From contig CAYNXB010000007.1 of the NCBI GenBank assembly GCA_964401045.1, positions 6,312 through 70,311 on the forward strand: a DNA stretch of 64,000 nucleotides, written 5' to 3'. Below the pieces are notes generated by a model. That model ran no database searches. It was not told the DNA's origin and saw only the letters and a list, made by a program, of their open reading frames with translations. The DNA comes from CAYNXB01 sp964401045. GTDB taxonomy: Bacteria > Pseudomonadota > Alphaproteobacteria > Sphingomonadales > Sphingomonadaceae. Positions 1 to 9,446 of the stretch are shown in pieces. Position 1 is the stretch's first letter; each line of letters starts with the position of its first letter. Both the position numbers and the translations under genes were made by a program.

Positions 1-1463
1 CCGCGAGCCCGCACCGGCCCGGCGAGGCCGTAGACGCCGTTGGCAAGATCGCCTTGCAGCGCCAGCCGCGCGGCAAGCGTCGGGAAATCGAGCGCGAGGT
101 TATTCGACACCAGCCGGTTGCCGGTCAGCACTACCGTGCCGCGCCCGCGCCCGTTGACCAGCCGCGCGTCGAGCATCTCCTGTCCGGTCCGCACACGAGC
201 GACGGTGAGATCGAGCGGCAGCGTCCAGCGCGTGCCGTCGTACCTGGCGGTGCCCCGCTGTGCGAGATCGACGATGCGCGTTGTGCCCGAAACCAGCTCG
301 CCGAGGCGTAGCTCATGCCGGATCGTGAGGTTCTTGCGGAACTGGCCGTCGAGCGTGGCGCTGACCGCGGCATTGCGCAGGGTGAGCCCCGGCAGAGCGT
401 TCGGATCGGTCAGCCGGGCGTCGAGCTTGAGATCGTCGACATCATTTTGTGACAGGTCGATCGTACCGTCCGCATCGGCGTCCAGCCCCGCCCCGCGCAA
501 TGCCAGCTGACCGTCAAGCACGCGGTCCTCGAACGTGCCGAGCGCAGCGAGCGACACGGTCTTGCCGGCGAGCCGCCCGGGAACGCCGCTGAGGTAATCC
601 TGCGGATATGCCTGGCCGGTAACGCGATAGAAGTCATTGGTCTTGCGCAGCTTGAACGCCCCCAGCACGTCCTCGCCCTGCCAGGTGACGAACGAGCCGT
701 TCCAGCGGGTCCAGGTGCCCTGCCCCTTGAGGCGCGCGCGCACCGCCTCCTGCGCGCCGGTCAATTTAGCGAGGACGCCGTTCTTCGGCGCGCGGTAATC
801 GAAGTCGATGTCGAAGCGGTCGCCGTCGGGCTCGGCGTCGATCAGCGCGTGCAGCCGGTCGCTGCCGGTGAAGCCCCCGTCGGCGCGCAAGTATACGCGC
901 CCTTCGCTGATATTCGTTCGGGCGAGGAAATCGACCCTCTGCCGGTCGCCGATCACGCCTTTGGCGAGCGTCAGGTCATCGAGCTCGAAGCGATCGATCC
1001 GGATATCGAAATCGGGCAGAATCGGCGCGTCGGGATCGCCGGGCAGCAGCTCGGGCGTGCGTAGCAGCGTGCCGCGCCGCAGGATCAGCTTGCGCACGTC
1101 GAGCCCGCTGGTGAACCAGTGGATCGGCCGCCAGTCGAGCTCGACAACCGGCACTCTGAGGAACGCGCCCTTGGGATCGGAGAACACCACGTCGCGCAAC
1201 GTCGCCTCGCCGTAAAGCGATCCCTCGATCCGCCCGACCGTAAACTTGAGTCCCGAAGCGGGGGCGACTTCGGCCAGGCGATCGACCACAAAGCGGTGAC
1301 CGATCGGGCTGTTGAGCACCACCAGCGCAAGCGCAACGAGCGCAACCAGCGAAAGCACCAGGCCGCCAAACCATTTGACGATGCGGCGCGGCCAGCCGCC
1401 GCGCCGGACGGGGGGCGACGCTTCCTCTGCAGGCGCTCCCTCGATCACGATTTCGTCCGCCAT
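1..1463 (-). CDS. tamB: TamB, translocation and assembly module (5' part only)
   Basis: This is the N-terminal part (about 487 codons) of a TamB/DUF490 protein, cut by the left edge of the window. TamB is an inner-membrane-anchored periplasmic protein of repetitive beta structure that works with TamA in outer-membrane protein insertion or lipid transfer. The start ATG (1463-1461) overlaps the tamA stop by one base (TGATG). Residues 1-28 are a basic cytoplasmic stretch, followed by one membrane segment at about 29-52. After it come the first beta-rich repeats with many short alternating hydrophobic strands, typical of the family. Family members are usually 1,300-1,500 residues, so roughly two thirds lie outside. 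The tamA-tamB order and coupling support the call. Confidence 0.85.
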   Translation of the reverse strand, partial: MADEIVIEGAPAEEASPPVRRGGWPRRIVKWFGGLVLSLVALVALALVVLNSPIGHRFVVDRLAEVAPASGLKFTVGRIEGSLYGEATLRDVVFSDPKGAFLRVPVVELDWRPIHWFTSGLDVRKLILRRGTLLRTPELLPGDPDAPILPDFDIRIDRFELDDLTLAKGVIGDRQRVDFLARTNISEGRVYLRADGGFTGSDRLHALIDAEPDGDRFDIDFDYRAPKNGVLAKLTGAQEAVRARLKGQGTWTRWNGSFVTWQGEDVLGAFKLRKTNDFYRVTGQAYPQDYLSGVPGRLAGKTVSLAALGTFEDRVLDGQLALRGAGLDADADGTIDLSQNDVDDLKLDARLTDPNALPGLTLRNAAVSATLDGQFRKNLTIRHELRLGELVSGTTRIVDLAQRGTARYDGTRWTLPLDLTVARVRTGQEMLDARLVNGRGRGTVVLTGNRLVSNNLALDFPTLAARLALQGDLANGVYGLAGPVRAR

Positions 1464-3658
1464 CAGAAGGCTTGCCCCAGCGCGACGTATACCGCCACCG
1501 GTGGATCACCCGGCCCCGGCGTCAACGGCACGCCGACATCGACGCGGATTGGCCCGAAGCCGGTCTTGTAGCGCAGGCCGATGCCCGCGCCGATCTTGAT
1601 GTCCTGGAAATCCGGATAAGGCTCGGTATCGACCGCGCCTGCGTCGACGAACGGCACCACCGCCAGGGCCCCGCCGAAAAAGCCCGTGCCGATGCGCGCC
1701 TCGACCGATACCTCGGTCAGCGAGCGGCCGCCCGACGGTTCGCCGAGGTTATCCTGCGGACCGATCGCCTGATAGCCGTAACCGCGCACCGAGCCGCCGC
1801 CGCCCGCAAAGAAGCGCCGCGACGGCGCAATGCCGTACAGCGGCGCGCCCGGCATGCTCCCGAGCCGCACGCGGCCTGCGAGCACGATTTTCTCCGTGAC
1901 CGGATAGTACGCGCTCGCATCGACCTGGGCGCGGACGTAGGTGAACTGTTCGCCATTGGTGAACGAGAGTTCGGGCGAAACACGCCCGCCGAGCCGCCAG
2001 CCGTACGTCGGATCGAGCAGATCGAAGGTGTTGTCGATCTGGGCCCGCAACGGCAGCGCGGCAACGTAATAGGTTTCCTTCGGCCCCTTCTCGCCGGAGA
2101 CCGTGACTTCGCGCTCGCGCGTCGCCACCGATTCGAGCCCGACCGACCAGGTGAACGGCTTCTGGAACAGCAGCGTGCTGACGCGCTCGTAAGTGCCGAT
2201 CAGCGAGACGGTCTGACCCTCGAATCCCTCGCGGTCCTGCTTGGTTGCGTAGGCGTCGATCGTTAGGATGCGATCGCGCGCGCCGAGGTTGTTGCGGCGA
2301 AACGTCACGCCGGCCAATTGCTCGCGCGTGCCGGCGATGCCGCGGACCCGGAGCATACCCTCAGGCGGGAACATGTTGCGGTGCTCCCAGCTCGCCTCCG
2401 CGCGGAAGCCCTCGCCAGTACCGTAGCCGAGCGCCCCGGAGATAGTGCGCAACGGCGCCTTCTCCAGCTCGACGCGCATGTCCACGGTGCCCGGCTGGCC
2501 GTTCGCCGGCTCGGCGGTCTTGACCCGGGTAATGGTGACGCTCGAGACGAGACCAGTGGCGAGAATCGCGCGCCGCAGGTCGAGCTCGTCGGAGCGCTTG
2601 TATAGATCGCCCGGATCGAACCGCGCGATGTTGGAAAGGTGGTGGCTCGACAGGAACTCGGGCAGCGAGCTGATCACCTGGCCGAAGTTGTACTTGCCGT
2701 TCGGACGGGTGATCATCGTCAGATCGCCCTCCTCGCGGTCATGATCGACCAGCAACTGGGGATCCTCGATCGCTGCGAACGGATAGCCGTTCTCACCCAG
2801 CGCCTCGTCGAGGTCGTAGCGTTCCTCGACGATCTTGTCCGACAGCAGCGGGTCGCCCGTGCGGATCTCGAAATCGTTGCGCAGGACCGCGTAATCGCTT
2901 TCGGCGCTCTCCAGCTGCCCGAGGTCCACCGCGCCGAACTTGAATTGCTCGCCGGGGACGATGTCGAACCGCACCCGAGGCTCGTTCTCCCCACCCTCGT
3001 CCACCTCGGACCCACCGACCGAGCGGAGCACCAGGGCGTCGTAATAACCATAGACCCGCAGCAGGCGGTTGAGCATGTCCTCGTCTGCCTTGGCACGCGC
3101 GGAAAGCTGGCCGAGGTTGTCATGTTCGCCGTCGTATTCCTCGACCGCCGAAAGCTGCTTGAAGCGGTCGACGAAGTCCTTGCGCTCCGGAAACAGCGCG
3201 GCGTCAGATGGGAACACCAGCACCAGATCGTCCGAAATGCGCTGCTCGGCGCCTTTGAGTGCAAGCGGCTTGAACTCATCGGCCAGCTCGGGGAACTGGA
3301 TGTCGGGCTCGGGCTCTAGCTGCTGAATAGGCGGCAGCTCGCTCTGGTCGGGCCAGGGGACGGTTACGAGCGGAAGCTCGGCAAGCGGCGCGTCAGGCTC
3401 GAGTACGGGGGCCTGTTCTTCGGCCTGCGCTTGGGGCGAAACGCCTTGCGAGGCCCAGCCCTCCGGATCGGCGATCGCGCTGTCAGGGATCAGGTCTTCA
3501 AGCGTCGCCTGCGCGCTGGCATCTTGCGCCCAGGCGGGCTGGCCGGCGAGAAGGGCGACGGCGGCAAGGCCCGAGGCCAGCCGCGATGCGAGGTTAAACT
3601 GTCTCGGCCAGCACGTATTGCTGCTGCCCGCCGGGCACGCCGTCCTTGCTGCTGCCAT
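1463..3658 (-). CDS. tamA: TamA, outer-membrane BamA/Omp85-family protein
   Basis: Outer-membrane beta-barrel partner of TamB. After a signal peptide (hydrophobic core, then an AWAQ cleavage site) the mature protein has an acidic proline-rich linker, POTRA-type domains (roughly residues 150-370) and a C-terminal bacterial surface-antigen barrel ending in AVYVALGQAF with the usual terminal Phe. The barrel contains the Omp85 motif VRGYGYQ. The open frame continues upstream to 3886, but that part is antisense-like sequence inside bpt without signal-peptide character. I chose the ATG at 3658 (about 731 residues); the ATG at 3667 is equally possible. Either start overlaps the end of bpt by about 65-75 bases. 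It is translationally coupled to tamB downstream. Confidence 0.86.
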   Translation of the reverse strand: MAAARTACPAGSSNTCWPRQFNLASRLASGLAAVALLAGQPAWAQDASAQATLEDLIPDSAIADPEGWASQGVSPQAQAEEQAPVLEPDAPLAELPLVTVPWPDQSELPPIQQLEPEPDIQFPELADEFKPLALKGAEQRISDDLVLVFPSDAALFPERKDFVDRFKQLSAVEEYDGEHDNLGQLSARAKADEDMLNRLLRVYGYYDALVLRSVGGSEVDEGGENEPRVRFDIVPGEQFKFGAVDLGQLESAESDYAVLRNDFEIRTGDPLLSDKIVEERYDLDEALGENGYPFAAIEDPQLLVDHDREEGDLTMITRPNGKYNFGQVISSLPEFLSSHHLSNIARFDPGDLYKRSDELDLRRAILATGLVSSVTITRVKTAEPANGQPGTVDMRVELEKAPLRTISGALGYGTGEGFRAEASWEHRNMFPPEGMLRVRGIAGTREQLAGVTFRRNNLGARDRILTIDAYATKQDREGFEGQTVSLIGTYERVSTLLFQKPFTWSVGLESVATREREVTVSGEKGPKETYYVAALPLRAQIDNTFDLLDPTYGWRLGGRVSPELSFTNGEQFTYVRAQVDASAYYPVTEKIVLAGRVRLGSMPGAPLYGIAPSRRFFAGGGGSVRGYGYQAIGPQDNLGEPSGGRSLTEVSVEARIGTGFFGGALAVVPFVDAGAVDTEPYPDFQDIKIGAGIGLRYKTGFGPIRVDVGVPLTPGPGDPPVAVYVALGQAF

Positions 3659-4454
3659 CGACTTCATCGGCGCTGTCGCGAGAACGGACGACCGAGGCGG
3701 CGATGAGCGCGGCTTGCTCGTGATCGGTGAAACGGCGCCATCCGCCGGGTCCCAGCCGTTCGAGGGGGCGGAAGCGCACCTTGTATTGCATTCGCGGCGA
3801 GCCTTCGACCCAATAGCCGAGGTACACGTACGGCAGCCCTTCGGCAGCCGCGCGGCGGATATGGTCGAGGATGATGTAGTTCCCAAGTCCGCCGCGGCCT
3901 TCGTACTCGGGGTCGTAGAAGCTGTAGATCATCGACAACCCGTCGCCCTGGTGGTCTGTAAGGCAGGCACCCACAAGGCGTCCGGCCCCTCCATCCCCCA
4001 ATGGCTCCCTATATTCAACGACAAAGCTCGAAACCGGCGTGTGTTCCACCATATCGGCGAAGTCGACTTCGTCCATCGCGGCCATCCCGCCGCCGGGATG
4101 GCGCAAACCGAGGTAGCGTTGCAGCAAATCGAACTGCTCGCTCGTCGCCCACGGGCGGCATTCGCTGACAATCAGATCATCGTTGCGGCGCAGAATGCGC
4201 TTCTGGGTGCTCGAGGGCTGGAACTCGCTCGCCACCACCCGCACGGAAACGCACGCCTGGCAGCTCGCGCAGCTTGGCCGGTACGCAACCGTCTGACTGC
4301 GACGGAAGCCGATCCGCCCAAGCGCGTCGTTAAGCTGCGCCGAATGCGGGCCCTTGAGCTCCGTGAAGACCTTGCGCTCCGTTTGACCCGGGAGATACGG
4401 GCACGGCGCAGGGCTCGTCACATAGAAGCGCGGAAAACGAACCGGTGCCGTCAC
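3594..4454 (-). CDS. bpt: Aspartate/glutamate leucyltransferase (Bpt, arginyltransferase family)
   Basis: N-end-rule aminoacyl-tRNA:protein transferase that adds Leu (bacterial Bpt type) to N-terminal Asp/Glu of proteins, marking them for ClpS/ClpAP. The N-terminal domain carries the Cys cluster CASCQACVSVRV, and the C-terminal GNAT-like half contains YSFYDPE and YVYLGYWV, hallmarks of the ATE/Bpt family. Length of about 286 residues is usual. The GTG at 4454 gives the family-typical beginning VTAPVRFPRFYVTSP; an ATG four codons upstream (4466) is an alternative. It lies upstream of tamA, whose start overlaps its 3' end. Confidence 0.9.
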   Translation of the reverse strand: MTAPVRFPRFYVTSPAPCPYLPGQTERKVFTELKGPHSAQLNDALGRIGFRRSQTVAYRPSCASCQACVSVRVVASEFQPSSTQKRILRRNDDLIVSECRPWATSEQFDLLQRYLGLRHPGGGMAAMDEVDFADMVEHTPVSSFVVEYREPLGDGGAGRLVGACLTDHQGDGLSMIYSFYDPEYEGRGGLGNYIILDHIRRAAAEGLPYVYLGYWVEGSPRMQYKVRFRPLERLGPGGWRRFTDHEQAALIAASVVRSRDSADEVDGSSKDGVPGGQQQYVLAETV

Positions 4455-4591
4455 GTGCCTGCCCAACCCCCAACCAACTGACCGCCGGATTATGCCGTCG
4501 GGATTCGCATTGGTGGAAGACTCTTAACCATAAATCGCGGCGGGCCGAGTCCATTTTGCACAGGGATTTCATTCCCGCGCGGCAAACCGTC

Positions 4592-5845
4592 TCAATTCAG
4601 TTCGACTTGGCTGATAGAGTAACCTTTTTTCCGTAGTGCGAGGACCAGAGCCTCGAGTTGCTCGGGCCCGCGGGCCTCGCATTCGATGTCAGTCACGAGT
4701 CCCTTGGCCGGCAAATGCGTGAAGATTCGCTGGTGGTAGATCTCGATGATGTTGACCTGGTGCTGGTTGAATTCCTCCATCACCTTGAACAGCGCGCCGG
4801 GCCGATCCTGCAGCGTGATCCTGAGCCGGGCGAGGCGGCCCGAGCGGGCAAGATCGCGCAACAGCACGTTGGCGAGCAGGCGCGTGTCGATGTTGCCGCC
4901 GGTGAGCACGAGGCCCACCTTCTTGCCCGCGAACAGCTCAGGATATTGGAAGACCGCTGCCAGCCCTGCGGCACCGGCGCCCTCGACCACTGTCTTCTCG
5001 ATCTGGAGCAGCATCGACACCGCGCGCTCGAGCACCCCTTCAGGCACGAGCACGAGGTCGTCGAGCAACTCGGCGAGCGCCGGGGCGGTATACGCGCCGG
5101 GTTCCTTGACCGCGATGCCTTCAGCCAGCGTGTCGCCCCCGCACGGTAGGTCGACGCCCTTCAGGCGATCGTACATTGACGGATAGAGTTGCGCTTCGGC
5201 GCCGATCAGGCCGATGTCCGGCTTGATCGCGCGCGCCGCGGTGCCCATGCCCGTCGCAAGCCCGCCGCCGCCGACGGGGATTGCCAGCATTTCCAGCTCG
5301 GGCACGTCCTCGAGCATTTCGAGCGCGACAGTGCCCTGCCCCGCCGCGACTATCGGATCGTCGAACGGATGGATGAAGGTGAGCCCGAGCTGCCGCTCCA
5401 TGCTGCGGGCCTGGGCATAGGCCTCGTCGAACGTCTCCCCCGCGAGGACCACTTTGCCGCCAACCTGTTCGGTCTGCATCACTTTTACCGTCGGCGTGGT
5501 GTGCGGCATGACGATCGTCACCGGCACACCGAGCCGCGTGCCGTGATAGGCGAGGCCCTGCGCGTGATTGCCGGCCGAAGCTGCGATCACGCCCGCCTTG
5601 CGGCGCTTCTCGTCCAGCAGCAGCAGCGCGTTGAGCGCGCCGCGCTCCTTATATGCGGCAGTGAACTGCAGGTTCTCGAACTTGAGCCAGATCTCGGCCC
5701 CGGTAATCTGCGACAGCGTGCGGCTATAGAGCGTTGGCGTGCGCACGATCGCGTCCCTGATCCGCGCATGCGCCGCGCGGATGTCATCGAGCGTCAGCAG
5801 CGGCTCGTCGCCGGTCTTCGCGGCCAGGTTCTTGCTCCCGTTCAT
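4592..5845 (-). CDS. ilvA: Threonine ammonia-lyase (threonine dehydratase), ACT-domain type
   Basis: PLP-dependent enzyme converting L-threonine to 2-oxobutanoate and ammonia, the entry to isoleucine synthesis. The 417-residue protein has the PLP-lysine region FTAAYKERGALN (about residue 60), the SAGNHAQG motif, the phosphate-binding loop PVGGGGLATG (about 185) and a C-terminal ACT regulatory domain (about 330-417, beginning RLRITLQDRPGALFKV). A single ACT domain and this length match the shorter IlvA/TdcB-like form common in alphaproteobacteria. The frame stays open far upstream, but that part is antisense to the divergent dehydrogenase; the ATG at 5845 begins the conserved protein. A biodegradative role cannot be excluded. 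Confidence 0.9.
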   Translation of the reverse strand: MNGSKNLAAKTGDEPLLTLDDIRAAHARIRDAIVRTPTLYSRTLSQITGAEIWLKFENLQFTAAYKERGALNALLLLDEKRRKAGVIAASAGNHAQGLAYHGTRLGVPVTIVMPHTTPTVKVMQTEQVGGKVVLAGETFDEAYAQARSMERQLGLTFIHPFDDPIVAAGQGTVALEMLEDVPELEMLAIPVGGGGLATGMGTAARAIKPDIGLIGAEAQLYPSMYDRLKGVDLPCGGDTLAEGIAVKEPGAYTAPALAELLDDLVLVPEGVLERAVSMLLQIEKTVVEGAGAAGLAAVFQYPELFAGKKVGLVLTGGNIDTRLLANVLLRDLARSGRLARLRITLQDRPGALFKVMEEFNQHQVNIIEIYHQRIFTHLPAKGLVTDIECEARGPEQLEALVLALRKKGYSISQVELN

Positions 5846-5907
5846 TGTGCGACGCGGCCTAACGGAAAAGCGCGAGGGAGGGAAATAGAGCTTTGCTGAC
5901 GCGCCCC

Positions 5908-5919
5908 AAGCAATTGCTT
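5908..5919. promoter_or_regulatory. 12-bp perfect palindrome between divergent genes
   Basis: AAGCAATTGCTT is a perfect 12-bp inverted repeat in the 105-bp gap between the divergent ilvA and dehydrogenase genes. Flanking CCCC and GGGG tracts are roughly symmetric. It could be an operator serving one or both promoters. No regulator gene is adjacent, so the assignment rests on symmetry and position only. Confidence 0.3.
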
Positions 5920-5950
5920 TGCGCGGGGAGACGCGGCACAGCCCTGCGCC

Positions 5951-6847
5951 ATGGGACACGCAATCGCATTTCTCGGGCTCGGCGTGATGGGGGGGCCGAT
6001 GGCCGGGCACCTCGCTCGCGCAGGCCATATGGTCACTGTCTATAACCGCAGCGGTGACAAGGCGGCGGCATGGGTCGAGCGCCACCGCGGCGAAGGGCTC
6101 GATGTGAGGCAGGCGGCAACGCCCGCCGAAGCGGCGGACGGGCAGGACGCGGTGCTTACCTGCGTCGGCAACGACGACGATCTCGCCCAGGTCGTGCTCG
6201 GGCCGGCCGGCGCCCTCGCCGCGATGCGCGAAGGGGCGCTGTTCATCGATCACACCACAGTCTCGCCGGGGATCGCACGGCGCATCGCGGCGGAAGCCGA
6301 CTCGCGCGGCGTGCTGGCACTCGACGCCCCGGTTTCGGGCGGACAGGCCGGTGCGGAGAACGGCAAGCTCGCGATCATGTGCGGCGGGAGCGAAGCGGCT
6401 ATGGCGGCCGCCGCGCCGATCATCGAAGCCTACGCGGCGCGGATCGTCCACGTTGGCGGCGCCGGTGCTGGCCAGGCGACCAAGGCGGTCAACCAGGTGG
6501 CGATCGCAGGTGTGCTCGCGGGCCTGTCCGAAGCAGTGCGGCTGGCCCAGGCCGAAGGGCTCGAGCTCGACAAGGTGCTCGAAGCGATCTCCGGCGGCGC
6601 GGCGCAGAGCTGGCAGATGGTCAACCGTTGGCAAACCATGGCGCGCGACGAGTTCGACTTCGGCTTTGCGATAGACTGGATGCGCAAGGACCTCGCCATT
6701 GCGCTCGACGAAGGCCGCGCGCTCGGCCTCGAAATGCCGGTCACCGCGCTGGTCGACGGGTTCTACAACGATGTCCAGGCGCTCGGGGGCAACCGCCAGG
6801 ATACCAGCGCGCTGATCCGCCGCCTGCCGAAAGGCGGCGCGCAGTGA
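5951..6847 (+). CDS. NAD(P)-dependent beta-hydroxyacid dehydrogenase (3-hydroxyisobutyrate dehydrogenase family)
   Basis: Oxidoreductase of the beta-hydroxyacid dehydrogenase family (MmsB/GarR/GlxR group). The N-terminal Rossmann motif FLGLGVMGGPMAGHL (residues 7-21), the substrate loop APVSGGQAGAENGKL (about 123-137) and the catalytic lysine in GAGQATKAVNQV (about 173) are all present. Length of 298 residues is normal. The ATG at 5951 places the Rossmann strand directly at the N terminus. The stop overlaps the GTG of the downstream amidohydrolase (GTGA), so the two are probably co-translated. The substrate is not evident: 3-hydroxyisobutyrate, tartronate semialdehyde or another small hydroxyacid are all possible. 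Confidence 0.85.
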   Translation: MGHAIAFLGLGVMGGPMAGHLARAGHMVTVYNRSGDKAAAWVERHRGEGLDVRQAATPAEAADGQDAVLTCVGNDDDLAQVVLGPAGALAAMREGALFIDHTTVSPGIARRIAAEADSRGVLALDAPVSGGQAGAENGKLAIMCGGSEAAMAAAAPIIEAYAARIVHVGGAGAGQATKAVNQVAIAGVLAGLSEAVRLAQAEGLELDKVLEAISGGAAQSWQMVNRWQTMARDEFDFGFAIDWMRKDLAIALDEGRALGLEMPVTALVDGFYNDVQALGGNRQDTSALIRRLPKGGAQ

Positions 6848-8541
6848 TACGCAAGGCGCTCGTCGCCCTCGCCGCATTGACCGCGTCTCCAGCGCTGGCC
6901 GACACGCTGATCGACGATATCAACGGCATCACCGTCGATCGCGAGGGCAAGGTCACGCACTTCGTGGCGATGGTCATCGACGATCAGGGACGAATCGCCC
7001 AAGTGCTCGACCGGCGCGACCGTGCGCCCAAGGTCGACTATCGTGAGGATGGCCGCGGCCGCACGGTAATCCCAGGCCTGATCGACGCCCACGCTCACGT
7101 GATGGAAATCGGTCTCCAGGCGCTTTCGCTTGACCTGACCGGAACCAGATCGCTTGCCGAAGCGCAGGAAAAGATCCGTGCTTACGCCGCCAAGTTCCCT
7201 GACCGGCCGTGGATCGTTGGCCGCGGCTGGAATCAGGAGCTGTGGGGCCTAGGCCGCTTCCCCACCTCCGCCGAGCTGGACGCCGCCCTCGCCGACCGGC
7301 CGGTATGGCTGGGCCGTATCGACGGGCACGCCGGCTGGGCTAACAGCCGCGCGCTCCAGCTCGCAGGGATCACCGCTGCGACCCCGGATCCTGCAGGCGG
7401 GCGCATCGAGCGGATCGCGGGCGGCAAGGCGCCCGCGGGCGTGCTGGTCGATTCCGCACAGGACCTGATGCAGGGGTTCGTCCCACCGCCCCGGCCGGAG
7501 GATCTCGATCTCGCACTGTACGAGGCGCAGCAGATTCTGGTGAAGCACGGCATCACCGCCGTTGCCGACATGGGCACCAGCATCGAGGACTGGCAATCAT
7601 TCCGCCGCGCGGGTGATGCCGGCGCCCTGCTGGTCCGCATCATGGCCTATGGCAAAGGGCTCGACGACACCCTGTTGATCGCTGGCCCCGGCCCGACGCG
7701 CTGGCTCTACGACGACCGGCTGCGCCTCAACGGGCTCAAGCTCTACATGGATGGTGCGCTCGGCTCGCGCGGCGCGTGGCTCAAGGCGCCATACGCCGAC
7801 GATCCCAAGAACACCGGGCTGCAGATCCTCAACGGCACCCAGCTGCGCAACCTGATGAGCCGCGCGGCGATGGACAATTTCCAGGTCGCGGTTCACGCGA
7901 TCGGCGACGCGGCGAACGCCGAAGTGCTCTCTGCGATCGAGGAGCTGTCGACTGATTTCACCGGCGACCGCCGCTGGCGCATCGAGCACGCACAAGTAGT
8001 CGACCCCGCGGACATCGCCCGCTTCGGCCAGTACGGCATCGTCGCCTCCATGCAGCCGCAGCACCAGACTTCCGACCGCGTGATGGCCGAGGCGAGGCTG
8101 GGTCCAGGCCGACTCAGCGGCGCCTATGCGTGGAAAAGCATCGCCGCCGCCGGCGCGCCGCTGGCGTTCGGTTCGGACGCGCCGACCGAGATTCCCGATC
8201 CGTTCGCCGGGCTGGCTGCGGCGGTGACGCGCGCCGATGCGAACGGCGAGCCATTCGGCGGATGGCAACCGCAGGAAGCGATCTCACGCGAAGCCGCGCT
8301 CGCCGCTTACACTTCGGGGGCCGCATATGCCGGGTTCGCCGACGGCAAGTTCGGCGAGATCAAGCCCGGTCAGCGCGCCGATTTTCTGGTGCTCGACCGC
8401 GACCCGATGCTGGTCAGCGGGCCGGAGCTGCGCGACATTCGCGTGCTCCAGACGTGGATCGGCGGGATGAAGGTCTACGACACCTCGCCCACCACCCGCG
8501 GCGAACAGCGCGAGCGCCGCGATCCGGAAATAGGCCGTTAA
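6844..8541 (+). CDS. Exported metal-dependent amidohydrolase (YtcJ/Amidohydro_3 family)
   Basis: A 565-residue amidohydrolase of the YtcJ-like group. The GTG at 6844 overlaps the preceding stop (GTGA) and begins a short signal peptide (KALVALAALTASPALA), so the enzyme is probably periplasmic. The metal-binding HxH is seen in PGLIDAHAHVME (about residues 76-87). Later motifs include the HAIGDAAN region (about 348), the IEHAQ motif (about 377) and the final metal Asp in FGSDAPTEIPDP (about 440). YtcJ-type enzymes hydrolyse N-substituted amides or formamides, but the substrate here is unknown. It ends directly before an intergenic palindromic repeat. Confidence 0.82.
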   Translation: MIRKALVALAALTASPALADTLIDDINGITVDREGKVTHFVAMVIDDQGRIAQVLDRRDRAPKVDYREDGRGRTVIPGLIDAHAHVMEIGLQALSLDLTGTRSLAEAQEKIRAYAAKFPDRPWIVGRGWNQELWGLGRFPTSAELDAALADRPVWLGRIDGHAGWANSRALQLAGITAATPDPAGGRIERIAGGKAPAGVLVDSAQDLMQGFVPPPRPEDLDLALYEAQQILVKHGITAVADMGTSIEDWQSFRRAGDAGALLVRIMAYGKGLDDTLLIAGPGPTRWLYDDRLRLNGLKLYMDGALGSRGAWLKAPYADDPKNTGLQILNGTQLRNLMSRAAMDNFQVAVHAIGDAANAEVLSAIEELSTDFTGDRRWRIEHAQVVDPADIARFGQYGIVASMQPQHQTSDRVMAEARLGPGRLSGAYAWKSIAAAGAPLAFGSDAPTEIPDPFAGLAAAVTRADANGEPFGGWQPQEAISREAALAAYTSGAAYAGFADGKFGEIKPGQRADFLVLDRDPMLVSGPELRDIRVLQTWIGGMKVYDTSPTTRGEQRERRDPEIGR

Positions 8542-8544
8542 TTT

Positions 8545-8612
8545 CATTCGTCATCGCGAGCGTAGCGAAACGATCCATCACCTGGAGCCAGATTGCCCCG
8601 GCAATGACGAAA
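8545..8612. repeat. Intergenic palindromic repeat, copy 1
   Basis: The gap between the convergent amidohydrolase and tatC genes is an imperfect inverted repeat. It opens with TTCGTCATCGCGAGCG and closes with CGGCAATGACGAAAT. Related elements lie at 41420-41501 and 63468-63541. As RNA it would fold into a long hairpin in either direction and may serve as a bidirectional terminator for both genes. Confidence 0.7.
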
Positions 8613-9443
8613 TCAAGATGACTGCGAAGTCTGTTCGGTTGTCGCGGCCGGCGTCACCGGCTCCGCTTCTTCCTGCGCCGCCACCTTGGCCGCCTTGCGC
8701 TCGCTCACGTACATGATCAGCAGCGAGCCTTCGAACAGCGCGAGCAACGGCACCGCGAGCACCACCTGCGAGAACACGTCCGGCGGGGTGACGACGGCCG
8801 CGAGGATGAAGATTCCGACGATCACGTAACGCCGCGAGCCCGCGAACTGCTTGCGCGTCACCAGCCCCGCCCGGTTGAGCAGCAGCAGCAGCACCGGCAA
8901 CAGGAAGCTGACCCCGAACGCCAGGATGAAGCGCATCACGAGGTCGAGGTAGTCGCCCATCGCCGGGAGCGCTTCCTGATGGATGCCGCCGGTTACGCCC
9001 TGGAAGCCGAGAAACCATTTGAAGGCGGTCGGCATGACGACGAAATAGGCGAGGCTCGCACCCGCGATGAACAACACCGGGGTTGCGAGAATGAACGGCA
9101 GGAAGGCCTTCTTTTCCTTCGCGTAGAGGCCCGGCGCGACGAACGCCCACAACTGGTTGGCGATGATCGGGAACGCCACCAGGAAGGCTGCGAACAGCGC
9201 CACCTTGATCTCGACGAAGAACGCTTCGTAAAGCTTGGTGTAGACGAGCCTGCCCTGGCCCGGCGGAAACGCATTGGTGAGCGGCCGCACCAGCAGCCCG
9301 AAAATGTCGCGCGCGAAGTAGAGGCACACCGCGAACGCCACGCCGAGCGCCAGGACGCACTTCACCAGCCGGCCGCGCAACTCGATCAGATGCTCGAGCA
9401 GCGGTGCCTGTGTCTCGTCGATATCGCGAAGATTGAATGCCAT
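8613..9443 (-). CDS. tatC: Sec-independent protein translocase TatC
   Basis: Core receptor of the twin-arginine translocase in the inner membrane. The 276-residue protein has six hydrophobic segments and the conserved N-terminal region LLEHLIELRGRLVK (about residues 15-28), with a conserved acidic residue in the first cytoplasmic tail. The C-terminal tail is Lys/Glu/Ala rich and variable. Its ATG is three bases after the tatB stop. It is the last gene of the scpA-scpB-tatA-tatB-tatC run. Confidence 0.96.
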   Translation of the reverse strand: MAFNLRDIDETQAPLLEHLIELRGRLVKCVLALGVAFAVCLYFARDIFGLLVRPLTNAFPPGQGRLVYTKLYEAFFVEIKVALFAAFLVAFPIIANQLWAFVAPGLYAKEKKAFLPFILATPVLFIAGASLAYFVVMPTAFKWFLGFQGVTGGIHQEALPAMGDYLDLVMRFILAFGVSFLLPVLLLLLNRAGLVTRKQFAGSRRYVIVGIFILAAVVTPPDVFSQVVLAVPLLALFEGSLLIMYVSERKAAKVAAQEEAEPVTPAATTEQTSQSS

Positions 9444-9446
9444 GGA

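Noticed and set aside
4524..4531. TTAACCAT, a CtrA-like half-site upstream of bpt
   Set aside because: Only a half-site; the second TTAA at the required spacing is missing.
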